This document shows positions 16,219 through 23,578 of a stretch of 50,526 bases of DNA, piece by piece; the stretch's first letter is position 1, and every line of letters begins with the position of its first letter. The notes below the pieces were generated by a model that ran no database searches, was not told the origin of the DNA, and saw nothing but the letters and a program-made list of their open reading frames with translations. The DNA is from Sphingomonadales bacterium (lineage in GTDB: Bacteria; Bacteroidota; Bacteroidia; UBA7662): NCBI GenBank assembly GCA_016872215.1, contig VHAX01000003.1, forward strand, positions 72,820 to 123,345, given 5' to 3'. Position numbers and translations under genes: made by a program.

Positions 16219-16758
16219 ATGATCACGAGCCCCATCACCGACACATCACAGGGTATTTTGAATCAATTGCCCCCATTCGATTCTGTGCAGTGGCCTGACC
16301 GTTGCCGAATCTGGATTTATGTTTCGAATCGGCCATTTGAGACCCATGAACAAATTGAATTGGCAGAGCGCCTGTCGGAATTTGCCGCGAATTGGTCGGC
16401 CCACAAACTGCGTTTGACGGCCTACAGCATGGTATTCATGAATCAGGTCATCGTATTGGGCGTGGATGAGCAGGTGCAGGCCATCTCGGGTTGCAGCATT
16501 GATGCCTCAGTACACTTTGTGAAGGATTTTGAGTTCAAATGGGGGGTAGTACTCCTTGACGGTGGACGATTGGCACGTTATGATGGTGGTTGCCTGAGGG
16601 TTGAGTCTTTGGCTCAAGCTCGCCAAAATGTTGCGCTGGGGGTCATTAACCCCCGAACCTGGTTTTTCAATTCCTTTGCCCAAAACGCAACTCAACTGCG
16701 CAGTGATACCTGGATGCAAGCGAATTCCGGGCTCTTTGCCCGGATGTTGGGATTTTGA
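16219..16758 (+). CDS. conserved small protein found with the (Fe-S) pair
   Basis: The 179-residue protein has no signal peptide or membrane segment. The core starts at RIWIYVSNRPF (residues 30-40) and contains the conserved block SGCSIDASVHFVK (90-102), followed by a mixed helix/strand region ending in WFFNSFAQNATQLRSDTW. I recognise this as a small Bacteroidota family that databases often label ABC transporter ATPase. No Walker A or ABC signature is present, so that label is not supported by the sequence. Its place behind the two iron-sulfur genes (94-bp gap) suggests a linked role, and the conserved Cys92 could be functional. A rho-independent terminator follows. Confidence 0.75.
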   Translation: MITSPITDTSQGILNQLPPFDSVQWPDRCRIWIYVSNRPFETHEQIELAERLSEFAANWSAHKLRLTAYSMVFMNQVIVLGVDEQVQAISGCSIDASVHFVKDFEFKWGVVLLDGGRLARYDGGCLRVESLAQARQNVALGVINPRTWFFNSFAQNATQLRSDTWMQANSGLFARMLGF

Positions 16759-16780
16759 AACCCAAGGCATTGAACAGCAC

Positions 16781-16806
16781 AAGCCTAACGAACTATTAGG
16801 CTTTTT
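16781..16806 (+). terminator. rho-independent terminator of the (Fe-S) gene cluster
   Basis: An 8-bp perfect stem (AAGCCTAA/TTAGGCTT, loop CGAACTA) runs into a T-run at 16802-16806. A second small hairpin (AGCC-TGAA-GGCT with TTTT) follows at 16809-16823. Confidence 0.8.
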
Positions 16807-16950
16807 ATAGCCTGAAGGCTTTTATTGATGGCAATAAGCTAGTAATGGTTTGGGTGTAGATCGACCCCTAGCGAGGAGTTGAAGCATTCAAGCTAACGAC
16901 ATGAAGGTTTGCCTACCTCCTTTCTGGGTTTTGGCAACAGAAAAGAGTTT

Positions 16951-17177
16951 TCAACCATAAATCGAGGGTCGAGCATTACGGGGTTGACCATTTCGGGGAC
17001 AACCAAAAATCGGGAGTCGATCTTAGATCGGGGACAACCAAAAATCGGGGGTCGATCTTAGATCGGGGTCGACCATAGGTCATGGGTCGACCTTAGATTG
17101 GGGTCGACCATAAGTTGGGGTTCGATCATAATCGAGGGTTGTCCATTACGTGGTTAACCCTAAATTGGGTGTCAACC
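16951..17177. repeat. degenerate tandem array, unit about 17 bp, about 13 copies
   Basis: Units follow the pattern CGACCATARATCGGGGT, drifting to TCGATCTTAGATCGGGG and CAACCAAAAATCGGGGA. A 35-bp dimer at 16999-17033 is repeated at 17034-17068 with a single mismatch, showing recent duplication inside the array. Several units contain GTCGAC. The array sits downstream of the amylase stop codon and beyond the terminator of the converging gene. Confidence 0.85.
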
Positions 17178-17225
17178 GAGTATAAGCATACTGAATCATA
17201 TCAACATGTTAAATACTCAGTTCTG

Positions 17226-20051
17226 TTAACGGCTAATCACCAAGCGTCCGTGGCCCAAACCATCAATGCTGATGAGGTAAAGTCCCGAAGGCAGGGGGTT
17301 GCCTCCATCTGAGTGCAGATTCCAATCCATCACAGATTGGCCGGCTTCCATGCGTAAGGTCGACAACAGTTGTCCCTGTATGTTGCGAATATCTATGGTA
17401 GCTGGTGCAGCCGATTGATCTTCTGCACGTTCAATGAGCGCACGCTCCGAGCTTGGATTGGGATAAATGCGTAGCGCGGGCGCAGTTCCCTGGCTGGCCG
17501 AGAATGGATCCGACAAGACCAGGTTCGGTGGACTCAATCGCTTTGAGGTATACAATCGATAGCCACCCGCCTCGACCTGCATACTGTTGGTTACCTGAGC
17601 GATGTCGATGCTGTCGCCCGTGAAGTATTCATACCAGCGGCCTGTTGCCGGGAAAGTTGCTTGGAAACTAGCATCGGTGATCCCCCAATTGCCTAGCACC
17701 ATCACGTTCATAGAAGGGTGCAGAAGTCGGATTTGCTTGAAGGCACCACTGAGCGCAAAAGTAAAATTGGCTGTGCCAAAAGCAGGTTCAGTCGTTTTCA
17801 GCTGGTTCATGGCCGCATAAATATTGTAAAGTCTGCGTCGGTCGGGGTTGGTGAAGTAGTCCCACCGAACTGGCTTGGGATCTGTGCGACAGCTTTGGTT
17901 GATGCTGCCGTTCGGACAACGATTGATGCTGAAGTCGTAGCCCAGTTCACCAAACTGCCATATCATTTTTGGGCCTGGAATCGACATTTCAAAAACGGGA
18001 ACCAGTTCCATCCGGCGCAAGGCTGTTTGTATGTTTCGGGTATTGTGTGTAGCGTTGAAGCTGCCGTTGGTGAGATTGCGGTACATCAACCGCTCTTCAT
18101 CGTGGCTCTCTGCATAGGTCATGAGGTTAGGTTGCGACCACCCACGTTGAGTATAGGCGCCCCATTGGAAGTTGGAATTGTTGACATAACCCATGGTGCC
18201 CTCGTTGAAATTGTAGTTGAGGTTACCCCAAAACATCAAGCCGTAATTGGCCAACTCGCGCTCTTCTGAATTATCGGCGAAGTGTTCTAGGATCAGATAC
18301 GCAGTGGCGTCATATACCCGAACAGAATCATAGATTGATTTCCAAATACGTACACGCGTGCTGTCGTACTGTCCCCACAGACCGGTGTTGCCTAAGGTGT
18401 TGCGCTGCGTAAATCCTTTTGAAAGGTCGAATCGGAATCCATCGAACCGAAATTCCTGTAGCCAATGCTTCAGCACACGCCGAACGAAGCGTTGGGTGGC
18501 AGGACTCTCATGATTCATGTCGTAGCCCACATTAAAGTCGTGCTTGGCCACCGGATTAAAGTAGGGGCTGTTGGCAGCGGGTTGGTTGGCTGTAGCGTTC
18601 CACCACATTCGCACAATCGGACTCAATCCGAATTGATGGTTCAGTACCATGTCGAGTACAACGGAAATTCCGAGGGTGTGGCAGCTGTCGATGAGTTCCT
18701 TCAGTTTTGTTTCCCGACCGTAGGCTTTATCACTCGCCAACATGAACATCGGATTATAGCCCCAGGAGTTGTTGCCCTCAAATTCGGTTGTCGGCATGAG
18801 TTTGAGGCAATTGATGCCGAGTTGCTTAAGGTAGGAAAGGCTATCGATTACACGTTGGAAGGTGCGTTCTACAGAAAAATCACGCACATGAAGCTCATAA
18901 GCAACCAAATCGCGGGGATTTGGCCTGCTGAAGCTTGTGTTGCGCCATGGGTATGCCGGTTTGTTGGTTTGCAACACAGACACAATACCCGTGGTTTTAC
19001 CGGTGGGGTAGGGTTTGAGGTTCGGGTAAACCGAGGCGGTGATGAACGGATCATTGGACGGATCCAGGATTTTGTGGCTGAACGCATCCGCCACTTTCAG
19101 TTGTCCGTCGATCATATATTGATATGCGTTTTCTTCGCCCGGGTTTAGGTTGCCGATGGTGAGCCAATACCAACTGCTGTCGGGACTCCGCTTCATGAAA
19201 AAGTTGACATCGGGCGTCCAGTTGTTGAAGTCACCCAGCACAAACACATTCTGCTTGTGTGGTGCATAGAGTACGAGGTGCACCGTAGAGTCATTGATTT
19301 CGTTGACTCCATCGTGGACGCCTGCCGGGAGCGGGGCGATGACGGAGTTGGGTGGACAAACCAAACGGAGGGTGTCTGATACGGTTGATGCACCTGTATT
19401 GGCGCGAAATACCAATTCATAGTTGTTGGCTTGTGGAAACTGCAGGCTGATGCTGAGGGTGTCGCTCACCACCGATTGCTGCAGTACGCCATTCACGAAC
19501 AGCGAAAGGGAGCAGACCTGCGACGCTGCGCCAAAAAATGGAATATTCGTTTGTGCGGGTACGAGAAGTTGTCCGCGCGAAGGCGAAAAAATCCGTGCCT
19601 GAAGTTGACCAACCGGATAAATGGGAACGTATATGTCGCTTCCATCGGCCGCTCTTCCTACCACACTGCCGTCGGTATTGCGAAATACAAATGCGAGCGA
19701 TTGCACGATTTCGGCTGTTGGCACGGCATGAAAACTGCGTGGGCGATAACCAAAGCGATATAAGTTATTGCCAAGCGGGGCCATCAGTGTTTGCGGTGTG
19801 GCCACGCCCCAGGTGGAGGGCACGACATGACGCCAATTCGTGGGACTCGTACTGAGATTTGTAAGCACTCCAAAGTGCCCATACACGGGGCCATTGAAAT
19901 TCGCTAAAGCGCCATTCCCTTCTGTTGCATTAAAATAAATGGTCACAGAATCGGTATCGGTGGGGAAGCGGGGCACACTACTCACCTGGGCCAATGCAGG
20001 CAGTTGAGTGGCCAAGAACAAAGCAAAAATGGAAGTGAAGTAGTATTTCAT
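17226..20051 (-). CDS. secreted GH13 alpha-amylase with CBM48-like domain and T9SS domain
   Basis: ATG 20051 is chosen (MKYYFTSIFALFLATQ, signal cleaved after ALAQ); a start at 20087 would overlap the terminator hairpin. The product has 941 residues. Residues about 255-330 form a CBM48-like beta domain (VFVLGDFNNWTP). The (beta/alpha)8 catalytic domain follows with all four GH13 regions: DMVLNH (467-472), GFRFDLSKGF with nucleophile D542, LILEHF with acid/base E589, and ESHDEERL with D651. The Ser-His-Asp-Glu form of region IV resembles glycogen-branching enzymes, but the overall form suits an extracellular alpha-1,4-glucan hydrolase. From about residue 860, IYPNPSSE begins a T9SS type A domain ending in RLVISR. 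It probably releases maltodextrins from starch or glycogen at the cell surface or outside the cell. Confidence 0.92.
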   Translation of the reverse strand: MKYYFTSIFALFLATQLPALAQVSSVPRFPTDTDSVTIYFNATEGNGALANFNGPVYGHFGVLTNLSTSPTNWRHVVPSTWGVATPQTLMAPLGNNLYRFGYRPRSFHAVPTAEIVQSLAFVFRNTDGSVVGRAADGSDIYVPIYPVGQLQARIFSPSRGQLLVPAQTNIPFFGAASQVCSLSLFVNGVLQQSVVSDTLSISLQFPQANNYELVFRANTGASTVSDTLRLVCPPNSVIAPLPAGVHDGVNEINDSTVHLVLYAPHKQNVFVLGDFNNWTPDVNFFMKRSPDSSWYWLTIGNLNPGEENAYQYMIDGQLKVADAFSHKILDPSNDPFITASVYPNLKPYPTGKTTGIVSVLQTNKPAYPWRNTSFSRPNPRDLVAYELHVRDFSVERTFQRVIDSLSYLKQLGINCLKLMPTTEFEGNNSWGYNPMFMLASDKAYGRETKLKELIDSCHTLGISVVLDMVLNHQFGLSPIVRMWWNATANQPAANSPYFNPVAKHDFNVGYDMNHESPATQRFVRRVLKHWLQEFRFDGFRFDLSKGFTQRNTLGNTGLWGQYDSTRVRIWKSIYDSVRVYDATAYLILEHFADNSEERELANYGLMFWGNLNYNFNEGTMGYVNNSNFQWGAYTQRGWSQPNLMTYAESHDEERLMYRNLTNGSFNATHNTRNIQTALRRMELVPVFEMSIPGPKMIWQFGELGYDFSINRCPNGSINQSCRTDPKPVRWDYFTNPDRRRLYNIYAAMNQLKTTEPAFGTANFTFALSGAFKQIRLLHPSMNVMVLGNWGITDASFQATFPATGRWYEYFTGDSIDIAQVTNSMQVEAGGYRLYTSKRLSPPNLVLSDPFSASQGTAPALRIYPNPSSERALIERAEDQSAAPATIDIRNIQGQLLSTLRMEAGQSVMDWNLHSDGGNPLPSGLYLISIDGLGHGRLVISR

Positions 20052-20073
20052 AAGAAGTGCAGAGTTTCTACTT

Positions 20074-20100
20074 AAAAAAAAAGCCACGACTAAGCGTGGC
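20074..20100 (-). terminator. rho-independent terminator between the starch-binding protein and amylase genes
   Basis: On the minus strand GCCACG, a 6-nt loop and CGTGGC form a stem followed by nine T (the A-run at 20074-20082). It would end the transcript of the gene at 20122-20889 before the amylase start at 20051. Amylase expression therefore needs read-through or a promoter inside this region. On the plus strand only four T follow the hairpin. Confidence 0.8.
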
Positions 20101-20121
20101 TTTTCTGAGCAGAAAAAAATA

Positions 20122-20889
20122 TTAGCGGTTCAACAAAATGCGATGTGTAGTCGCATTCTGTCCCATTTCTACACGAATCAGATAAGCACCTTCACGTGCG
20201 GGTTCACCCGTTTGCGTGGAGCCATCCCAGTTCAGAGACAGGCTTCCTGCACCAGCAAATCCGTCAAATAGAGTTGTTACAGGCTGTCCGAGGATGTTAT
20301 AGACCCGAACCTTTAATCCACCAGATTGCACCACATTCAAATCGATGCGGGTACTTCCTGAAAACGGATTCGGATAAATTTTGTTTAGTGTTACATAATT
20401 AGATTTTACACTTGCTGCTGACACCGGATCGCTCCCGTCGCAACGAGTACAAAGGTTCCAACAATACCTAACGTAGGCGGTGCCTTCGAGCAGATACTGA
20501 CGATTATAGCCGCCGAATCCGTCGTCAACTCCACAGCCAGAAAGAGTTGCCGCACCTTCATTCATGCCCCAGCTACTCCCGTTGACGAACTTAAAAGTCA
20601 GTGTTTGCCCCAACACGCTGTCCGGAAAGCGGATTCCAATGCCCCAAACGTAGTTACCAAGATTGGTGAGGGTACAGGCGGTGTCGCCGGGTGACCAATA
20701 CTGAAGCGCTGTGCCGTTCACGGAAGCACCACGGGACACAAAATCACCCGCAACTCGGATTCCAGCGGGTGAAATGGGATCCAAATACTGTGACATGTCC
20801 ACTCCAAAGTAAACGGTGAAATTTTGAGCGTTTACGGCAGAAATAAATGCCATGAACGCCATCGCAAACATCGTAAAGATTTTTTTCAT
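20122..20889 (-). CDS. small secreted starch-binding-module protein with T9SS domain
   Basis: This 255-residue protein has a signal peptide (MKKIFTMFAMAFMAFISA, cleaved after VNAQ). Residues about 23-145 form one module of the same type that occurs three times in the protein at 6558: FGVDMSQ near the start, AGIRVAGDF, LTFKFVNGSSWG and GGYNRQYLL. It has no catalytic domain. From about residue 170 (LNKIYPNPFSG) a T9SS type A domain runs to HRILLNR, including the usual VYNILGQPV and GAYLIRV strands. It would be a secreted or surface-attached glycan-binding protein. It lies directly upstream of the amylase on the same strand, separated by a terminator, so it may be made in larger amounts than the amylase. 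The binding specificity is inferred from fold resemblance and context. Confidence 0.82.
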   Translation of the reverse strand: MKKIFTMFAMAFMAFISAVNAQNFTVYFGVDMSQYLDPISPAGIRVAGDFVSRGASVNGTALQYWSPGDTACTLTNLGNYVWGIGIRFPDSVLGQTLTFKFVNGSSWGMNEGAATLSGCGVDDGFGGYNRQYLLEGTAYVRYCWNLCTRCDGSDPVSAASVKSNYVTLNKIYPNPFSGSTRIDLNVVQSGGLKVRVYNILGQPVTTLFDGFAGAGSLSLNWDGSTQTGEPAREGAYLIRVEMGQNATTHRILLNR

Positions 20890-20907
20890 GTTATAATTAA
20901 TTAAGAT

Positions 20908-20939
20908 ATATTATAGGGAATAATACTATTTAAGACAAA
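20908..20939 (-). promoter_or_regulatory. probable promoter of the starch-binding-module protein gene
   Basis: On the minus strand TTTG (20939-20936), a 20-bp spacer and TATAATAT (20915-20908) match the Bacteroidota promoter layout. The -7 box looks like a hybrid between TAnnTTTG and a sigma-70 TATAAT. Confidence 0.45.
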
Positions 20940-21032
20940 CAAAAATATATATTCTTTTTTATATAACAATTATGTTCAGAAAAATTAATCGGTTTGAAAT
21001 TGGTATTTTTCGCACTTCAAAAATTTAAGTGT

Positions 21033-22016
21033 ATGTCGACCCAACTGAAGAAAGTTGCCTTCCTCACATCGGGGGGCGATTCGCCTGGAATGAATGCCTG
21101 CATCCGTGCTTTGGTGCGCTCAGGAATACACTACTCCTTCGAAATGTGGGGGGTGGTTCGGGGCTATGATGGTCTGATTCAGGGCGACTACCAAAAGATG
21201 GATCTTCGGTCGGTAAGCAATATCATAAACCGGGGCGGGACCATCCTGAAATCTGCCCGATCCGAAGAGTTCAGAACCGAAGAGGGCATGGAAAAGGCCT
21301 ATCAACAACTCAGGCAAAGGGGAATTGATGCCTTGGTGGTGATTGGAGGTGACGGTTCGTTTCGGGGCGCCTTCCATTTCAGCAACCGATATGATATTAA
21401 GGTGATCGGACTACCTGGTACGATCGACAACGATCTGAATGGCACCGACTTCACCATTGGATACGACACTGCAACCAACACTGTGGTGGATTGCATCGAC
21501 AAAATCAGGGATACGGCCGATGCCCACAACCGTCTGTTCTTCATTGAAGTGATGGGCCGAGACGCGGGTTACATTGCCCTGTATGCCGGGATCGCTGCCG
21601 GATGTGAGGACATTCTCATCCCGGAAACAAAAACGAGCATCGATGAATTGGTGGAAAATTTGAAAAAGGGACGGTTACGCAATAAGACCTCGGGACTGGT
21701 GATTGTGGCGGAAGGCGATGAGGAGGGGGGCGCCTATGAAATTGCCCGCAAGGTACAGGAGCAATTCGATGGATATGAGATGAAAGTCACCATTCTGGGC
21801 CACATACAACGTGGGGGTAGTCCCAGCTGTTTCGACCGTGTGCTCGCCAGCCGCCTTGGAGTGGCCGCCATAGAGGGGCTCATGGAAGGGAAAAACCAGA
21901 TGATGGCGGGCCTGATCAACAACCAGGTTGTGTTTACACCGCTCACTCAGGCCGCCAAAATTTCATCCGTGCTCGATCATGATTTGTTCCGAATTTCCAA
22001 AATATTATCCATCTGA
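21033..22016 (+). CDS. pfkA: ATP-dependent 6-phosphofructokinase
   Basis: It phosphorylates fructose 6-phosphate to fructose 1,6-bisphosphate in glycolysis in the cytoplasm. ATG 21033 gives 327 residues, matching the family; an upstream TTG at 20994 would add 13 unlikely residues. Conserved blocks are all present: TSGGDSPGMNA (12-22), GGDGS (105-109, the form of ATP-dependent rather than PPi-dependent enzymes), PGTIDNDLNGTD with catalytic D132, the substrate-binding MGRDAGYIA, VAEGDEEGG and LGHIQRGGSPSCFDR. It faces the divergent starch-binding gene and is followed 58 bp later by a sugar kinase gene on the same strand, consistent with a glycolytic pair that uses the glucose released from glycans. 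Confidence 0.96.
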   Translation: MSTQLKKVAFLTSGGDSPGMNACIRALVRSGIHYSFEMWGVVRGYDGLIQGDYQKMDLRSVSNIINRGGTILKSARSEEFRTEEGMEKAYQQLRQRGIDALVVIGGDGSFRGAFHFSNRYDIKVIGLPGTIDNDLNGTDFTIGYDTATNTVVDCIDKIRDTADAHNRLFFIEVMGRDAGYIALYAGIAAGCEDILIPETKTSIDELVENLKKGRLRNKTSGLVIVAEGDEEGGAYEIARKVQEQFDGYEMKVTILGHIQRGGSPSCFDRVLASRLGVAAIEGLMEGKNQMMAGLINNQVVFTPLTQAAKISSVLDHDLFRISKILSI

Positions 22017-22074
22017 TATAACCTAAGAAATTCATACTATTTTCTCCCTCAAAACATAATATAATCTCAATCAC

Positions 22075-22908
22075 ATGTTGCTTGTTTCAGATAGTGGATC
22101 AACCAAGGCTGACTGGAAATTCGGGAGCCGAGTGACCGATGTTTGTACCACCAAGGGGTTCAACCCGTTTTTCCATGATGCCGCTTTCGTATTGGAGGAA
22201 CTATCCTCATCCCCTCTGGCGCGTTTGGCCAACGAGATAACTGAGGTCCGTTTCTTCGGGGCCGGCTGTTCGAGTCCGGAACGCAACGAACAAATTGCGC
22301 AACCGCTGAGGATTTTTTTTCCAAACGCCCGAGTTGCAGTGGAGCATGATATTCTGGGCGCCGCAATTGCCACCAACTTTGATGATCGTGGTGTAACCTG
22401 TATTATTGGAACGGGTAGCAATTCCTGCTACTACGACGGAAAACGGTGGAGCCAGGTCGTTCCCGCTCTGGGTTATTTGCTCGGAGATGAGGCGAGTGGT
22501 AGCTGGCTGGGTCGTCGGCTGCTGGCCGACTATCTCTACCACCTGTTGCCCGAATTTCTGGAACAGGAACTGAATATTAAGGGACTCACTAAAGAGGGCA
22601 TATTTCATTCGGTCTATCATGAGCCCCACGTGAATGTCTATTTGGCCTCCATGGCGCGGGTGTTATCGACCCACAGCACGGAGCCGTATGTTCGCCAACT
22701 CGTACGATCCGGTTTCGAAGAATTCCTGCGCATTCACATCTTGCGCTATGATCAAGTACACGAACTCCCCCTGCATTTTGTGGGCTCAATCGCTTTCTAT
22801 TTCAGAGAGATTCTGGAGGAGGTGCTCATGGGTCACCGCTTGATTTGCGGCAAAATTCTAATCAGACCCATCCACGAATTGTATCGCTACTACCAGGAGA
22901 AGGGGTAA
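22075..22908 (+). CDS. BadF/BadG/BcrA/BcrD-family sugar kinase (N-acetylglucosamine kinase-like)
   Basis: This 277-residue cytoplasmic protein belongs to the ASKHA fold. The phosphate-1 motif is VSDSGSTKADW (4-14), the phosphate-2 motif is IIGTGSNSC (110-118), and LGDEASGSWLG (136-146) matches the sugar-kinase signature of N-acetylglucosamine kinases. Glu90-His-Asp (EHDILGA) provides the likely catalytic Asp92. It may phosphorylate N-acetylglucosamine or another hexosamine/hexose with ATP. The exact sugar cannot be read. The position just after pfkA suggests a role in sugar catabolism or peptidoglycan sugar recycling. Confidence 0.87.
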   Translation: MLLVSDSGSTKADWKFGSRVTDVCTTKGFNPFFHDAAFVLEELSSSPLARLANEITEVRFFGAGCSSPERNEQIAQPLRIFFPNARVAVEHDILGAAIATNFDDRGVTCIIGTGSNSCYYDGKRWSQVVPALGYLLGDEASGSWLGRRLLADYLYHLLPEFLEQELNIKGLTKEGIFHSVYHEPHVNVYLASMARVLSTHSTEPYVRQLVRSGFEEFLRIHILRYDQVHELPLHFVGSIAFYFREILEEVLMGHRLICGKILIRPIHELYRYYQEKG

Positions 22909-22916
22909 AGAAATTT

Positions 22917-22933
22917 TCGCTTCTTCAAAGCGA
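22917..22933. terminator. possible bidirectional terminator hairpin
   Basis: TCGCTT and AAGCGA pair around a 5-nt loop in the 63-bp gap between two converging genes. Both flanks are T/A-rich, but there is no strong T-run. Confidence 0.35.
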
Positions 22934-22971
22934 TTTGAACCTTATTTAAAAATAGGGCCCGAAATGGATCG

Positions 22972-23499
22972 CTACTTCTGGTCGGGTTTTTTGAGCTTCT
23001 TCAGCTTTTCCTCTATCACAAATTCGTCGCCCTCCACATAACTGTTGTGACGATAGGCGATGCGCCCCTCGCCGTCGATGAGCAGGGAGAAGGGCACGGT
23101 CTGGAAATTCAGGGCGCGCTTCATGTCTTCGTTGGGGTCGAGTAGAACGCGGAATGGCCATTTAACGCCATTAATGTAAGACTTGACCTTGGCGGAATTT
23201 CGGCTGTCGTCGATGCTGATGGCCAGAACCTCCACATCAAACTCCTTCTGCCAGTCGACATACAACTCTGCATAGTTAGAAAGTTCCTTCTTGCAGGGAG
23301 CACACCAGGTGGCCCAAAACGATATGATGGTGGGTTTTCCAGGTCTGATCAGGGAACGCAATTCGACCAGATTGCCGTCGGTATCGCGCAGGCTAACCTC
23401 GGGAATGGAGGACTGATTGGAAGGCTGACTAAAGCTTGGTGCGGCACAGATCGCGAGTATGAAACAGCTCAGCGCAAAGAGTAGGTGTCGAAATTTCAT
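22972..23499 (-). CDS. TlpA/ResA-like thioredoxin-family protein
   Basis: ATG 23499 is chosen (MKFRHLLFALSCFILAIC, signal cleaved after SFSQ), giving 175 residues; a start 12 codons earlier has no signal-peptide logic. The mature part is a thioredoxin fold of the AhpC-TSA/Redoxin type: an early VSLRDTDGNLVELRSL, the redox motif FWATWCAPCKKEL with C66 and C69, a VEVLAISIDD strand, and the cis-Pro region TVPFSLLIDGEGRI. It should act in the periplasm as a thiol-disulfide reductant or in resolving cysteines of exported proteins. It lies divergently from the DUF6029 and Omp28-like CxxC genes, so it could service their disulfides; that is an inference from position. Confidence 0.9.
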   Translation of the reverse strand: MKFRHLLFALSCFILAICAAPSFSQPSNQSSIPEVSLRDTDGNLVELRSLIRPGKPTIISFWATWCAPCKKELSNYAELYVDWQKEFDVEVLAISIDDSRNSAKVKSYINGVKWPFRVLLDPNEDMKRALNFQTVPFSLLIDGEGRIAYRHNSYVEGDEFVIEEKLKKLKKPDQK

Positions 23500-23578
23500 G
23501 CGCGAAAATAGGAATTTGGATACGTTTATCCGCATAACGCGTATTTTTCCGCTGAAATTGTATTGTTAAAAACAGTTT

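Larger units (their letters stand above)
16759..17225. other. 467-bp gap between converging genes
   Basis: The gap contains the terminator at 16781-16806, a short stretch in which nothing is seen, and the 17-bp tandem array (16951-17177). No supported gene lies here; a 65-codon plus-strand frame at 17115-17312 is built from the array and the amylase 3' end. Confidence 0.6.

Noticed and set aside
16219-16758. ABC transporter ATPase
   Set aside because: The family is often labelled so, but no Walker A, Walker B or signature motif is visible in the sequence.
17115-17312. 65-codon frame at the end of the 17-bp array
   Set aside because: Built from array units and the reverse of the amylase 3' end; no independent support.
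1708-22908. Single starch-utilisation operon
   Set aside because: Genes are on both strands with internal terminators and unrelated genes between them; only a shared theme is supported.
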